From Desulfobacterales bacterium HSG2 (GTDB taxonomy: Bacteria > Desulfobacterota > Desulfobacteria > Desulfobacterales > 4be13): a stretch of 64,000 nt of DNA. A program made the position numbers and the translations under genes. The notes beneath the pieces are model-generated. The model was not told the DNA's origin, did no database searches, and saw only the letters and a program-made list of their open reading frames with translations. Each line of letters begins with the position of its first letter. Position 1 is the first letter of the stretch. The stretch lies in NCBI GenBank assembly GCA_030378035.1, contig JAUCGI010000007.1, positions 1 through 64,000 of the forward strand. Reading direction: 5' to 3'. Positions 36,250 through 46,632 of the stretch are shown in pieces.

Positions 36250-38553
36250 CTTGAACCTACTTACAATCCGAGCAAGCTCCGAAGCCATTTCAGCCAGCTT
36301 TTTCGATGATTCATCAATCGCGGATGCGCCTTCGGCGTTCTGTTTCGAGGCGGTATTGACGCCCTGAATATTTTCAGCGATTCTCATTACTCCCCGGGCC
36401 GCTTCATCGGACGACCGCGTCACCCCGTTCACGCCCTTTCGCAGATCGTCAATATTTTGCGTTATCTCGGCGGCTGTTTTCGAGGCATCCTCAGTCGAGA
36501 CTGCGATATTTTTTACAAGATCGGCCGACTCTTTCGCATTCCCGGCAACATTTTTTACCGTCACTGCTGTATCGGATACGGATTTCGATATTTCGCTCGC
36601 CATGGAGGTCTGCTCCTCCACCGAGGCCGCTATGGTTTCACTGATACCGGCTATTTCACCCATGACCTTGTTTATTTCCCCGACCGCCTGAACCACGCCG
36701 TCGGTGGAAGTCTGAATCTCCTCTATCTGCCCGGCGATCTCGTCGGTCGCCTCGGCGGACTGTTTTGCCAGTTCCTTGACCTCTCCGGCCACCACTGCGA
36801 AACCCCTTCCGGCTTCCCCGGCCCCTGCTGCCTCAATGGTGGCGTTGAGGGCCAGCATGTTGGTCTGATCCGCGATCTCCCTGATGACCCCCACGACCTT
36901 TCCGATCTTTTTGGAAGCGGAAACCAGCGCGTCCATTCTGGCATTGATCTGTTCAGCCTGCCTGCCTGCGTTCTGCGATATCCGGTTCGCCCGTGCGGTG
37001 ATCTTTGCAACCTCGTTCAGTGACGAGGTCATCTCCCCGGAGGAAACCGCTATGCCGCTGATCCGTGCCGAGATATCCTCGCCTGACCGGGCCATGCTTG
37101 CCGTATTGTCCGCAGTCTTTCTGGCGAAATCAGCGACATTGCTGAATGATGACGACATCTCCTCGCTCATTGAGGCGATATTCGAAATGGAGGAACCCGA
37201 TTGTTCCGCTGAGGACGCGACCAGGCCGACGCTGGCCGCAACCTGTTCCGATGCCGAGGCGACAGTATCGGACTGCGATTCCATTTCCCCGGCCGATGAG
37301 GACATTTGCCCGGAGACGGCCGACAATTCTCCGGATGAGGCCGCAAGCATATCGGCGCTGTCCCTGATCCCGTTCAGCATCTCGGACAGTTTCTTGCAGG
37401 AATTATCCAGAGCCCTGGCCATGCTGCCAATTTCATCCCGGCCCGTCATGTTCAGACGTTGGGAAAAGTCCCCGTCGGCAATGGCATCCGCAATCTCCAC
37501 CACCTTTGAAATCGGTCCGGCAATTCCCGCGGCAATAAACCACAGCACTGTCAGTGCCACAAGTACGCAGATAATTCCGATCACGATCATTTTCAACATC
37601 AGCTTACTCGCTATGGCAGTGACCTTTTCCTCAGGTACGAGAATACAGACAGACCAAGGAGTGTTCGTATTGCCAATCTTCAGCGGGGTGAAGATTTCCA
37701 AATTGCCTTCCATGACATCTCTGGTCTCCCGGCCCTTTCGGATGACGGCCAAAACATCTTCATGTTCCTTGCGGACCGTCTTTATATGCCCCCCGACCAG
37801 ATCCGGTCTGCCCGTTATCCCGGCCAGTATGCCGTTGTTGCTGATCACCATCATTTTCCCCGACTTGTCATAGATATCCAGATTGTCAGCCATTGTCTGA
37901 AGGAAGTCCAGCCGCAGGTCAATGCCGACCACGCCATGGAATCGCTCGTTTGCGATGACAGGCGCGGTCAGAGTGACTATTAACATCTCCTCGCCCCTGA
38001 CAGGATGTTCAAAAGGATCGAGAACACATTCCTTCATTGTTTTCCCGGGAATGTCATACCATTTGCCCGGCATTCCGCCCGGACTGTGTATGGGGCAGAC
38101 TAACATCGATCTGATCTCTGATTTGCCATCGGCATCACGCTGCCACCAGGGAGCGAATCTGCCGGTCTCGTCATGTCCCCTCTCTCCGGCGTAGCCCTCA
38201 TCCATGGCATCGAACCCCTCAGGTTCCCAACATGTATGGACACCGGCAAACCGGGGATTCTTTTCCAGGATTATGCGAAGGATATCCGTCACATTATCGC
38301 GGTCAATGTCGAGTTGCACATCTTTCTCTTTAACCGCTGACAAGGTCTGGGCCAGTATACGCGCTGCGTCAAGCGCCTCCTTCATCTCAGATTCCATGGC
38401 GGCAGCCTGGCCGCGCGCCAGTATGACGGCCTCTTCCATGGCGGCGTCAAGCATATTGCCTCGCATGGAACAAACCGAGTACGATATAATAATCAATGCC
38501 GTGACCAGTACGCATGCACCGGTCCAGACGGCGATCCTGCTTTTTATTTTCAT
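36238..38553 (-). CDS. methyl-accepting chemotaxis protein with dCache-like sensor
   Basis: A 771-residue receptor. TM1 is at about 8-30; a periplasmic dCache-like domain covers about 35-320, with features such as [10 protein letters not shown] and [13 protein letters not shown]2 is at about 325-350; then HAMP and the signalling domain. The tip reads [17 protein letters not shown], with Gly in place of the nearly invariant Arg of EAARAGE, a residue that contributes to receptor trimer contacts in E. coli Tsr. The sensor half is almost identical to that of the 931-residue receptor at 43654, while the signalling halves belong to different types. The stop codon lies in a 7-bp repeat array, so the original C-terminus may have been altered. 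dCache domains commonly bind small organic ligands. Confidence 0.92.
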   Translation of the reverse strand: MKIKSRIAVWTGACVLVTALIIISYSVCSMRGNMLDAAMEEAVILARGQAAAMESEMKEALDAARILAQTLSAVKEKDVQLDIDRDNVTDILRIILEKNPRFAGVHTCWEPEGFDAMDEGYAGERGHDETGRFAPWWQRDADGKSEIRSMLVCPIHSPGGMPGKWYDIPGKTMKECVLDPFEHPVRGEEMLIVTLTAPVIANERFHGVVGIDLRLDFLQTMADNLDIYDKSGKMMVISNNGILAGITGRPDLVGGHIKTVRKEHEDVLAVIRKGRETRDVMEGNLEIFTPLKIGNTNTPWSVCILVPEEKVTAIASKLMLKMIVIGIICVLVALTVLWFIAAGIAGPISKVVEIADAIADGDFSQRLNMTGRDEIGSMARALDNSCKKLSEMLNGIRDSADMLAASSGELSAVSGQMSSSAGEMESQSDTVASASEQVAASVGLVASSAEQSGSSISNIASMSEEMSSSFSNVADFARKTADNTASMARSGEDISARISGIAVSSGEMTSSLNEVAKITARANRISQNAGRQAEQINARMDALVSASKKIGKVVGVIREIADQTNMLALNATIEAAGAGEAGRGFAVVAGEVKELAKQSAEATDEIAGQIEEIQTSTDGVVQAVGEINKVMGEIAGISETIAASVEEQTSMASEISKSVSDTAVTVKNVAGNAKESADLVKNIAVSTEDASKTAAEITQNIDDLRKGVNGVTRSSDEAARGVMRIAENIQGVNTASKQNAEGASAIDESSKKLAEMASELARIVSRFKLDV

Positions 38554-38592
38554 TGTCGTTCTCCAGTTCTTCTGTTCTCCAGACCGTTCTCC

Positions 38593-38625
38593 AGACCTGC
38601 GAGGTTTTAAAAACCTCGCAGGTCT
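38593..38625. repeat. perfect palindrome AGACCTGCGAGG type (family E)
   Basis: AGACCTGCGAGGTTT and its inverse around AA. Similar copies are at 43451-43483 (CTACGAGG variant), 46466-46498 and 46523-46555. All lie upstream of or between minus-strand receptor-cluster genes. They could act as transcription terminators in either direction, but no U-run follows consistently. Confidence 0.85.
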
Positions 38626-38642
38626 TTCAGATATTCAAATTA

Positions 38643-39341
38643 TTATTCCCTGACAAGTTTCCTGAGCATCCTGACAGGTTTCTCTATCTTCCTCACTCCG
38701 GCCTCAACAGCAGCATTGTCACCTCTTCGGGCAGCCTCGTAGATTTCGTCCGCTGCCGCCTTGGCCCGGCTGGAAAACTTCTGCCAGATTTTTTTCCCGA
38801 ATATCATTGCGGCGTAATGCATCTGATCGGAGTGGACATGCAGATGCTCCGCCAGGTGGCGGATCTCGTGCATATCGTTCTTTTTCAGAGCTTCCTTAAG
38901 CTCTTCCACATGGTCATGCTGCATCTCTTTCAGGCAGATCGTGCTGACCATCACACAATTGTTATAGTGCAGGTAATACAGTGCCAGGAGCATTGTCAGT
39001 TCGTGTTTTTCCTCCCCTGACCGAATGACCCTCCTTATTTGGGTCAGATAATGGGCCATCTGTCCGGCCTCGTCCGCGGCCTCCTTCCTGCCCGCTTCCC
39101 TGGCTGATTTCCCCAGCGATTCCGAGTTCGCTATGAGCTTATCGACCTTCTTCACCAGATTGTCGGCATCCATGGGGGTTCCGGCCAATGCCCCGCTTAC
39201 GCTTTCAAAGAACTCACCGGTCAGAATTTCCGTCTCCTCATACACGTCCTTGAACCTGCTGTCCGCATCCGCGGCGAATACAGTTGCGGAGATCAAAACT
39301 GCCATGCCCGCTATAAGCATGACACCTGTTATTTTCTTCAT
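38643..39341 (-). CDS. exported helical protein of unknown function, His-rich
   Basis: A 232-residue protein with a signal peptide (cleavage near VFA/ADA). The rest is predicted all-helical with charged heptads, like a periplasmic helical bundle. A His cluster, MHEIRHLAEHLHVHSDQMHY (about residues 155-175), and a single Cys pair could bind metal; no CxxCH haem motif is present. I do not recognise a family. AAGGAGGC precedes the start. It lies between two chemoreceptor genes on the same strand and may be an accessory binding protein for one of them; that is inference from position. Confidence 0.65.
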   Translation of the reverse strand: MKKITGVMLIAGMAVLISATVFAADADSRFKDVYEETEILTGEFFESVSGALAGTPMDADNLVKKVDKLIANSESLGKSAREAGRKEAADEAGQMAHYLTQIRRVIRSGEEKHELTMLLALYYLHYNNCVMVSTICLKEMQHDHVEELKEALKKNDMHEIRHLAEHLHVHSDQMHYAAMIFGKKIWQKFSSRAKAAADEIYEAARRGDNAAVEAGVRKIEKPVRMLRKLVRE

Positions 39342-39382
39342 TCTTTCTGCCTCCTTTTTGAGTGTGTTCCATCTACCCCGTC

Positions 39383-39492
39383 CATAAGTGTAAACTTAGG
39401 GCTTATAATCTTGCTCTTGCTCTTTATCTTTATCCTGATAAAGAGCAAGAGCAAGATAAAGAGATTTGGAAATCTTTAAGTTTACACTTATG
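39383..39492. repeat. inverted-arm hexamer element, copy 2
   Basis: It is bounded by CATAAGTGTAAACTTAGG and TAAGTTTACACTTATG. The arms are CTTGCTCTTGCTCTTTATC and its near inverse GATAAAGAGCAAGAGCAAG, forming a long hairpin with a CT centre. It is the most symmetrical example in the window. Confidence 0.9.
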
Positions 39493-39562
39493 CTACCCCG
39501 TCATGTCATTCCGCTCAAAAGTGAAAGACAGATTTTCAGATCGGAATCCATCATGGCGGCGT

Positions 39563-39622
39563 GGATTCCGGGTCAGAACTGAAAAAATGTCCCATTTTTT
39601 CAGTTCTGCCCGGGATGACAGG
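39563..39622. repeat. GGATTCCGGGTCAGAA hairpin (family J), copy 1
   Basis: CAGAACTGAAAAAATG, TCC loop, then the perfect 16-bp inverse, inside GGATTCCGGGT...CCCGGGATGACAG. Related copies are at 52367-52426 and 55587-55666. Confidence 0.85.
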
Positions 39623-39756
39623 TGGGACACCTCCTTTTTTATGTAAACAATTGTTTGTCATCAAGTGGGAACCTGCACCTCACAGCTTTGGCAAGCACCC
39701 GGAAATTTTGTGCATATTTCTTCTTTCCCCCACATTTTCCAGAGCTTGTAATCGCA

Positions 39757-42042
39757 TTAAAAGCCCTCAAACTCATCATCCCCGGCATCACCCCCTTTCT
39801 TTTCTTTCTCACTCAGGCCGATTATACGGCCTGCGGAATCGCCGGCCGGTTTCCCGTTCTCCGAATCCGCTCCCCTTCCGATCCTGCCCTCTGCTTCTGC
39901 TCTTGCCATGATGTCTCCGATGTTTTCAATCTCTTCAGGCATGGAACCTGTTTCGGAGACTGCCTGCAAACCTGCCGGAGTGGCATCGGCCTTCATTCTG
40001 AAATACCCGATTGCACTCCGGAGCCGCTCCGTCTGAGAAGTCATCTCCTGTGAGTTCCCGAACATCTGCTCGGAAGTCGAGGCCAGTTCCTCGGCGGTTG
40101 CAGCCAGTTCATCAGATGACCGGACGTTCTGCTGAATCACCTGATCCAACTGCTGGAAAGAGTTGCTGATCTGTTCCGCGCCCAGGCTCTGCTCATTGCA
40201 CGCCGCGCTGATCTCCTGCACCAGATCCGCGGTTCTCTGAATATCCGGGACAATTCTGGAAAGCATGTCTCCGGCTCTTTCCGCGACTTCTATGCTGAAA
40301 ACCGATATCTTGCTGATATCACCCGCGGCCGTCCTGCACCGCTCGGCCAGATCCCCGGTCTCGTTTGCCACCACTGCGAAACGTCTGCCGTGCTCACCGG
40401 CCCGGGCCGTCTCAATCGCCGCGTTCAGCGCCAGAAGATCCGTCCGTGCGGCAATCTTTTCGATAATTGCGATCTTCTCTGTGATCTCCCTCATCGCTCT
40501 CACTGTTTCAAGTACGGCCTCTCCTCCCTCACGGGCATCCCCGGCCGATTTCCGTGCGATCTTTTCGGTCTGCGTCGCATTGTCCGCATTCTGTCTGATA
40601 CTGGAAGCCATCTCCTCCATGGAAGCCGACGCCTCCTCTGTCGAAGCAGCTTGGTCCGATGTGCCATGCGACATTTCCTCGGAACCGGTACTCATCTTCC
40701 GGCTGACGGACGCCAGCCTGTCCGCCGATGACCTCACATTGTCCGCCATGAGTCTGACACTGTCAGCGGTTCCCTTCATACGGGTCACGATGTCCCTGAA
40801 ATTTGACACCATATTTTTCATAGCCCTGAACAACTGGCCTATCTCATCCTTTCGGTCCACTTTGATATCCTGTGTCAGATCTCCCTGGGCAATGGCATTG
40901 GCCAATTCGACGAGTTCATAAACGGGTTTTGTTATTGATCGGGCGATTCGCCATGAACTGAGAATTCCGATGACAATACCTGCGACAATCATCATGCCGA
41001 TGTTTCTCCGAGCCTGTCTCACGCTTTCTTTCGCAGTTCGTCCGGTTTTTTCGCTGAGTTCGCCGGCCAGTCTGAGTATTTCACGGAATGTCAGTTCGTA
41101 ATCCCCGGCTGCTGATGCAAGAAGTTCTTTCAGATGTCTGATATCGGAACTTGCATTGCGATATTCCATAAGGACGGCAAACAATCCGTCCTCTTCCGAC
41201 AGCACACTCTCTTTCAGTTTGATGAAACCCTCTCTGATCTTTCGGAGAGACTCTCTGTCTGCTTCGTGCTTTCCATGTCTCAGCAATTTTTTTATCCGTG
41301 AGTCGGCCAGCTTGGCAACATGTCTGAACTCCTCCGCAATGCCGGGAAGCTTCTCCGGATCCTTTTCGGCGAGGTATGCCCCGGAAGCGTTCCGCATGCG
41401 GATGAGATAGAGAGTGAGCTTTGATGCCCCCTTCGCGAGAAAATAGTCCTGGCTGAACAGTTCCGAAAGCAGGTCGGCCATCTCCTCCGCGGTGGCCTCA
41501 CCGGATTGAGCCAGTGTCTTTCCCGCATCCTCCTTCTCATTTATTGCCGCATCGCTCCGGTTGGCCAAATCAGTCAGCACTGTGCCGAGTTCCTTCCGCT
41601 GTTTTTCAAAATTCTCAAGATGTTGCCCGGCAGCGGCCTCTCTGAGCAGTTTTGCACGATGGGCTGCGATCACCTTGCGCACCTGGCTGAAAAACTTCTG
41701 ATGCGACTCTTCGAGGCTCTGAATGTTCAGGCGGACATTTCCTTTGGCTATCAGCCTGGATAAGCGGTTCAGAGTTTTGCGAAGCATGCTGTCGGATTCT
41801 TCCAAAATTCCTGCCTGCTCCGAAATTTTCTGTTCATCTGTCAGAGCCAGCAGCTCCAATGTGGCGATGCGGGATTCATGCATTTTATGAAAAAGCTCGC
41901 CGGCAGTCTGAACCATGGGGGATGCAGTATCTGAAAAAATCATGACTTTATCCCGAATCTGTCCTGTGAAAAACAGACCTGTTCCGCCGATGGCTGCAAA
42001 CAGAAGCAGAAAAGCCATAGGCAATTTTGTCAGCAATTTCAT
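39757..42042 (-). CDS. methyl-accepting chemotaxis protein with helical sensor and CheR/CheB-type pentapeptide
   Basis: A 761-residue receptor. The start is the ATG at 42042 with AAGGAGG upstream; an upstream ATG at 42081 has none. TM1 is at about 8-28; a long helical-bundle sensor covers about 30-345; TM2 at about 350-370; then HAMP. The signalling tip is [19 protein letters not shown]. The C-terminal tail ends in EFEGF, which fits the x-[HFYW]-x2-[HFYW] pentapeptide that tethers CheR and CheB. The same tail is found on the receptors at 43654 and 46633. Its 3' flank (about 39700-39757) is also similar to the flank after the 46633 gene, so these are recent duplicates. Confidence 0.92.
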   Translation of the reverse strand: MKLLTKLPMAFLLLFAAIGGTGLFFTGQIRDKVMIFSDTASPMVQTAGELFHKMHESRIATLELLALTDEQKISEQAGILEESDSMLRKTLNRLSRLIAKGNVRLNIQSLEESHQKFFSQVRKVIAAHRAKLLREAAAGQHLENFEKQRKELGTVLTDLANRSDAAINEKEDAGKTLAQSGEATAEEMADLLSELFSQDYFLAKGASKLTLYLIRMRNASGAYLAEKDPEKLPGIAEEFRHVAKLADSRIKKLLRHGKHEADRESLRKIREGFIKLKESVLSEEDGLFAVLMEYRNASSDIRHLKELLASAAGDYELTFREILRLAGELSEKTGRTAKESVRQARRNIGMMIVAGIVIGILSSWRIARSITKPVYELVELANAIAQGDLTQDIKVDRKDEIGQLFRAMKNMVSNFRDIVTRMKGTADSVRLMADNVRSSADRLASVSRKMSTGSEEMSHGTSDQAASTEEASASMEEMASSIRQNADNATQTEKIARKSAGDAREGGEAVLETVRAMREITEKIAIIEKIAARTDLLALNAAIETARAGEHGRRFAVVANETGDLAERCRTAAGDISKISVFSIEVAERAGDMLSRIVPDIQRTADLVQEISAACNEQSLGAEQISNSFQQLDQVIQQNVRSSDELAATAEELASTSEQMFGNSQEMTSQTERLRSAIGYFRMKADATPAGLQAVSETGSMPEEIENIGDIMARAEAEGRIGRGADSENGKPAGDSAGRIIGLSEKEKKGGDAGDDEFEGF

Positions 42043-42081
42043 TGATATAACCTCCTTGTATTTATTTGAAAAGCTCCGCAA

Positions 42082-42320
42082 ATTACTTTCCCTGATTTTG
42101 GTGTATATCCGGGCATCCGTGACTGAATCCGAAAGGCGGCCCTTCCCCGGGTCGGGTGTCAGTGTTGTTGACTTAAGGGATCAGACACTTGGGATTCCCC
42201 CCGAGGAGGAAATTCGGTTTTTAAGTCAGCAACACCGGGGCCGGGTGTCAGGGGGCTGGATCACCGCCCGATGCGGGCAACCCAAGCCTTGCCCCTTAAC
42301 CCTTAACCCTTAAACCTTAG
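42082..42320. repeat. intergenic inverted repeat between receptor and NHL genes
   Basis: GTGTTGTTGACTTAA and TTAAGTCAGCAACAC are inverted (one mismatch) and lie about 45 bp apart, with CGGGTGTCAG outside each. CCCTTAACCCTTAA heptamers (about 42292-42315) adjoin the end of the NHL gene. No gene is seen. Confidence 0.7.
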
Positions 42321-43265
42321 CTAATTTGCCGGCTTGAAGACCTGAACCCGGTTGTTGGCTGTGTCCGCCACATAAACCCATCCGGTCTCCTTGTCCACAA
42401 TAATGCCGTGCAGGTTTCCGAACTCACCGTTGCCCGAACCCTTTTTTCCCCATGAGGTGATGAAATTGCCGTCCTTGTCAAAAACCTGGACCCGGTTGTT
42501 GCCGATTTCGGTCACAAAAACATTGTCATGTTTATCCAATGCCAAGCCGGCCGGCACCCTGAGCTCGCCCGGGCCCGTACCTTTTGTTCCCCATGACTTA
42601 ATGAATTTGCCGTCTTTCGTGAAAACCTGGACCCGGTTGTTTTTCAGGTCGGTGACATAAACTTTCCCCTCGCTGCTGACCTTTGCCGCTTCCGGATTGT
42701 TCATCTTCCCTTTGTCACTCCCTTTTCCGCCGAACAGGAATCTGAATTTGCCTTTCAGATCAAACACGTCAACCCTGTGGTTGCCAGCATCGGCCATGTA
42801 TAGCAGTCCGTCATAGATATCCATGAACTCCGATTTTATGTTTTCCCCGGGTTCCGAGCCGTAATCGCTGAATGTCAAGATCCAATTGTAATTCCGGTCG
42901 TATTTCTTGATATATCCGGTTGAATAGTCTGCGACAAAAATGTTTCCGTCCGGGCTGATCGCAATTCCCTCCGGCTTTTCCAGATGATAATCCTCGTCAC
43001 CTTTTCCGCCGAACCGGGTGACATATTTGGCCGTTTTCTTGTCAAATACCTGGACATAGGCATGGGCCGCATCTGTCACAAGAAGATGATTCCCGTTCCT
43101 GTCAAAAGCAAAATCTTCCACATATTTGAACTGCCCGGGCCCGTTTCCTTCCGAGCCGAAGTTCATTACATGCTGAAACTGGAGGCCCTCTGCGTAACCT
43201 GAGACACAGAGCCCCAGAATCAGAGCGCCGCAAAACAGTGACGTAAAAACTTTTTTTGTAAACAT
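42321..43265 (-). CDS. exported NHL-repeat beta-propeller protein
   Basis: A 314-residue protein. The start is the ATG at 43265, with AGAAAGGAG upstream. A signal peptide precedes about six NHL repeats, each with a pattern such as GxxPxGIAxDxxGNVFVxxxxNNRVQVFDxxGKFxxxWGxKGxGxGEF, which fold as a six-bladed beta-propeller. NHL propellers act in binding or scaffolding; no enzyme residues are evident. It lies between chemoreceptor genes on the same strand. A decayed copy of its 3' end lies 290 bp upstream (43551-43645), so the gene or its end was duplicated. Confidence 0.9.
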   Translation of the reverse strand: MFTKKVFTSLFCGALILGLCVSGYAEGLQFQHVMNFGSEGNGPGQFKYVEDFAFDRNGNHLLVTDAAHAYVQVFDKKTAKYVTRFGGKGDEDYHLEKPEGIAISPDGNIFVADYSTGYIKKYDRNYNWILTFSDYGSEPGENIKSEFMDIYDGLLYMADAGNHRVDVFDLKGKFRFLFGGKGSDKGKMNNPEAAKVSSEGKVYVTDLKNNRVQVFTKDGKFIKSWGTKGTGPGELRVPAGLALDKHDNVFVTEIGNNRVQVFDKDGNFITSWGKKGSGNGEFGNLHGIIVDKETGWVYVADTANNRVQVFKPAN

Positions 43266-43450
43266 GTCTTTCTCCTTTCTTCTTTTGTCTGATGAATTTT
43301 TGTTGAGACCGCCTGTTTGGGAATTCCTCAATTTGAGTCTTAATTCTTTTTTGTTATACACCTCATTTCACCATTTCGGATTTCATACTCATGCTACGTT
43401 CAAGCTTTAAGAATAAGTACCTGAGCAGAAGCTTTCGATCAGAGACTCTC

Positions 43451-43483
43451 AGACCTACGAGGTTTTAAAAACCTCGTAGGTCT
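43451..43483. repeat. perfect palindrome AGACCTACGAGG type (family E)
   Basis: The CTACGAGG variant of the palindrome at 38593. A short 7-bp array starting TGCTGTCAAACATC follows at 43488-43550. Confidence 0.85.
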
Positions 43484-43550
43484 TATCATGCTGTCAAACA
43501 TCAAACATAAACCATAAAATATCAAACGTCAAGCACCAGACATCAAGCAC

Positions 43551-43645
43551 CAGTTTGCCGGCCTGAATGCCTGGATACAGTTGTTGGCTGTATCCGCAAC
43601 ACAAACCCTTTCGGTCCCCTTATAATGTTTGGCAGTGTCGATTTT
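43551..43645 (-). pseudogene. relic of an NHL-repeat gene 3' end
   Basis: On the forward strand GTTTGCCGGCCTGAATGCCT and the following GTTGTTGGCTGTATCCGC match the end of the NHL gene at 42321 (TTTGCCGGCTTGAAGACC and GTTGTTGGCTGTGTCCGC), with scattered changes and loss of frame. Only the last 30 or so codons remain. Confidence 0.8.
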
Positions 43646-43653
43646 AATTCGGA

Positions 43654-46449
43654 CTAAAAGCCCTCAAAGTCATCATCCCCGGCATCGCCTCCTTTCTTTC
43701 CTTTCTCACTCAGCCCGGTCTCACGGTCTGCGGAATCGCCGGCCGGTTTCCCGCTCTCCGAACCCGCTCCCATTCCGATCCTGCCCTCTGCTTCCGCTCT
43801 TGCTATAATGGCTCTGATCTTTTCAATCTCCTCGGGCAGGAAACCCGCTTCGGAGACTGCCTGCAAAGTTGCCGAACTGACATCGGCCTTCATTCTGAAG
43901 TACCCGATCGCACTCCGGAGCCGCTCCGTCTGGGAGGCCATCTCCTGTGAGTTACCGAGCATCCGATCGGAGGTCGAGGCCGTTTCCTCGGCAGTTCCGG
44001 CCAGTTCCTCAGATGACTGGGCGTTCTGCTGAATCACCTGATCCAACTGCTGGAATGAGTTGCTGATCTGCTCCGCGCCCACGCTCTGCTCATTGCACGC
44101 CGCGCTAATCTCCTGCACCAGTTCCGCTGTTTTCCGAATATTCGGGACGATTTCGGAAAGCATGTCGCCGGCTCTTTCCGCAACCTCCACGCTGAAGACC
44201 GATAGCTCGCCGATCTCACCAGCGGCCGTCCTGCACCGCTCGGCCAGATCGCGGATCTCGCCTGCCACGATCGCAAAGCGTTTTCCGTGTTCACCGGCAC
44301 CGGCCGCCTCGATCGTCGCATTCAAAGCCAGAATGTCCGTCTGTTCGGCAATGTCCCTGATAACCGATATCCTGTTTGTGATCTCCCTCATCGCTTTCAC
44401 TGTTTCAGCCACAACCTTCCCTCCCTCACGGGCATCCTCCGCCGATTTCAGTGCGATCTTCTCGGTCCGGGCCGCATAGTCGGCGTTCTGTTTGATATTG
44501 GAAGACATCTCCTCCATGGAAGCCGACGCCTCCTCGGCCGAGGCGGCCTGCTCTGACGCACCCTGGGACATCTCCTCGGATCTGCTGCTCATCTGCTGGC
44601 TGACTGATGCCAGCGTGTCCGCGGATGACTTCACACTGTCCGTCACGGATTTCACACTCTCCGCGGCTTCCCTCACATCGGTCACAACCTCGCAAAGTCT
44701 TTCGACCATCAGGGCGAGAGATTTGCCCAGAGTGTCCCTGTCCGAAAGGATTTTCACCCGGGCATTCAGGTCCCCCTCGGCAATCTGTTCGGCCACCTGA
44801 ACGGTGTTCTTAAGATTTGACACCATTCCGGCGAGAGATTTGCCCAGTGTGTCCCTGTCCGAAAGGATTTTCACCCGGGCATTCAGGTCCCCCTCGGCAA
44901 TCTGTTCGGCCACCTGAACGGTGTTCTTAAGATTTGATACCATTCCGGCGAGAGATTTGCCCAGTGTGTCCTTGTCCGAAAGGATTTTCACCCGGGCATT
45001 CAGGTCCCCCTCGGCAATCTGTTCGGCCACCTGAACGGTGTTCTTAAGATTTGACACCATTCCGGCGAGAGATTTGCCCAGGGTGTCCCTGTCCGAAAGG
45101 ATTTTCACCCGGGCAGTCAGGTCCCCCTCGGCAATCTGTTCGGCCACCTGAACGGTGTTCTTAAGATTTGATACCATCAGGGCGAGAGATTTGCCCAGGG
45201 TGTCTTTGTCCGAAAGGATTTTCACTTTGGCGGTCAGGTCCCCCCGGGCAATCTGTTCGGCTACCTGAACGGTATCTCTGAAATTTGACGCCATATTTTT
45301 CACAGCCCTGAGCAACTGGCCTGTTTCATCCTTGTTCCTGTCCGCTTCGATATCCTGTGTCAGGTCCCCTTCCGCAATGGCATTGGCGATTCTGACGACC
45401 TCTGAAATCGGTCCGGCAATTCCCGCGGCAATGAACCACAGCACCGTCAGTGCCGCAAGTACGCAGATAATTCCGATTGCGATCATTTTCCACATCAGCC
45501 TGTCCGCGGCGGCAGTGATCTTCTCCTCTGGCACGAGAATGTTGACAGACCAGGGAGTGTTCGTATTGCCGATTTTCAGCGGGGTGAAAATTTCCACATC
45601 CCCTTCCATGAATCCTCTGTGCTCCTTTGCGTTTCGGATGACGGACACATGCTCCTCATGGTCCCCATGGACCGCCTTCATATGCCTGCCGACCAGATCC
45701 GGTCTGCCCGTTATCCCGGCCAGTGTGCCGTTGTTGCTGATCACCGTCATTTTCCCTGATTTGTCATAGATATCCAGGTTGTCAGCCATTGTCTGAAGGA
45801 AGTCCAGCCGCAGGTCAATGCCGACCACGCCATGGAACCGCCCGTTGGCGATGACAGGCGCGCTCAGGCTGGCGATTAACATCTCCTCGCCCCTGACAGG
45901 ATGTTCAAAAGGGTCGAGAACACATTCATTCATTGTTTTCCCGGGAATGTCATACCATTTGCCCGGCATTCCGCCCGGACTGTGTATGGGGCAGGATAAC
46001 TGCGCTTTGACCTCTGATTTGCCATCGGCATCACGATGCCAGTAAGGAGCGAATCTGCCGGTCTCATCATGCCCCCTCTTTCCGGCGTAGTCCTCATCCA
46101 TGGCATCGAATCCGTCAGCTTCCCAACATGTATGGACACTGGAAAACCGGGGATTTTTTTCCAGGATTATGCGGAGGATATCCGTCACCTTGTTGCGGTC
46201 AATGTCGAGTTGCACATCTTTCTCCTTAATCGCTGACAGGGTCTGGGCCAGTGTACGCGCTGCGTCAAGCGACTCCTCCATTTCGGATTCCATGGCGGCA
46301 GCCTGACCGCGCGCCAGTGTGACGGCCTCTTCCATGGCGGCATCAAGCATATTGCCTCGCATGGAACAAACCGAGTACGATATAATGATCAATGCCGTGA
46401 CCAGTACGCATGCACCGGTCCAAACGGCGATCCTGTTTTTTATTTTCAT
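43654..46449 (-). CDS. methyl-accepting chemotaxis protein with five tandem HAMP-like units
   Basis: A 931-residue receptor. Residues 1 to about 350 (TM1, dCache-like sensor, TM2) nearly match the receptor at 36238. A first HAMP domain is followed by five units of exactly 39 residues, [20 protein letters not shown] then a [18 protein letters not shown] part, differing by only a few residues. The signalling half and C-terminal tail (ending DDDFEGF) match those of the receptors at 39757 and 46633. The gene is thus a chimera joined in the HAMP region. The tip is [19 protein letters not shown] with Gly for the usual Arg. DFEGF fits the CheR/CheB pentapeptide pattern. HAMP chains relay signals; unit number could set gain or sign. 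Confidence 0.92.
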   Translation of the reverse strand: MKIKNRIAVWTGACVLVTALIIISYSVCSMRGNMLDAAMEEAVTLARGQAAAMESEMEESLDAARTLAQTLSAIKEKDVQLDIDRNKVTDILRIILEKNPRFSSVHTCWEADGFDAMDEDYAGKRGHDETGRFAPYWHRDADGKSEVKAQLSCPIHSPGGMPGKWYDIPGKTMNECVLDPFEHPVRGEEMLIASLSAPVIANGRFHGVVGIDLRLDFLQTMADNLDIYDKSGKMTVISNNGTLAGITGRPDLVGRHMKAVHGDHEEHVSVIRNAKEHRGFMEGDVEIFTPLKIGNTNTPWSVNILVPEEKITAAADRLMWKMIAIGIICVLAALTVLWFIAAGIAGPISEVVRIANAIAEGDLTQDIEADRNKDETGQLLRAVKNMASNFRDTVQVAEQIARGDLTAKVKILSDKDTLGKSLALMVSNLKNTVQVAEQIAEGDLTARVKILSDRDTLGKSLAGMVSNLKNTVQVAEQIAEGDLNARVKILSDKDTLGKSLAGMVSNLKNTVQVAEQIAEGDLNARVKILSDRDTLGKSLAGMVSNLKNTVQVAEQIAEGDLNARVKILSDRDTLGKSLALMVERLCEVVTDVREAAESVKSVTDSVKSSADTLASVSQQMSSRSEEMSQGASEQAASAEEASASMEEMSSNIKQNADYAARTEKIALKSAEDAREGGKVVAETVKAMREITNRISVIRDIAEQTDILALNATIEAAGAGEHGKRFAIVAGEIRDLAERCRTAAGEIGELSVFSVEVAERAGDMLSEIVPNIRKTAELVQEISAACNEQSVGAEQISNSFQQLDQVIQQNAQSSEELAGTAEETASTSDRMLGNSQEMASQTERLRSAIGYFRMKADVSSATLQAVSEAGFLPEEIEKIRAIIARAEAEGRIGMGAGSESGKPAGDSADRETGLSEKGKKGGDAGDDDFEGF
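44690..45275 (-). repeat. 117-bp coding repeat, five units (HAMP-like)
   Basis: Five near-identical 117-bp units in the 931-residue receptor, many identical over most of their length (for example CGGCAATCTGTTCGGCCACC). A length of 39 codons is shorter than a usual HAMP domain of about 50 residues. Confidence 0.93.
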
Positions 46450-46465
46450 TGTCCGTTCTCCTCCG

Positions 46466-46555
46466 AGACCTGCGAGGTTTTTAAAACCTCGCAGGTCTTT
46501 GCAATGCTTATTCTTGTTTGCGAGACCTGCGAGGTTTTTAAAATCTCGCAGGTCT
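46466..46555. repeat. two family E palindromes in tandem
   Basis: AGACCTGCGAGGTTTTTAAA type palindromes at 46466-46498 (perfect) and 46523-46555 (one mismatch). They lie just upstream of the 931-residue receptor gene and downstream of the 742-residue receptor gene on the minus strand. Confidence 0.9.
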
Positions 46556-46632
46556 TTGAATGCTTAGACAATCGCCCGGAAATTTCGCACCTGTCTTTTC
46601 TTCCCCCACATTTTCCGGAGCTTGTAATCGCA

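Noticed and set aside
36010-36367. Frames translating the heptamer array into SIQHPAS repeats
   Set aside because: A 7-bp repeat passes through all frames; there is no initiation signal or conserved product.
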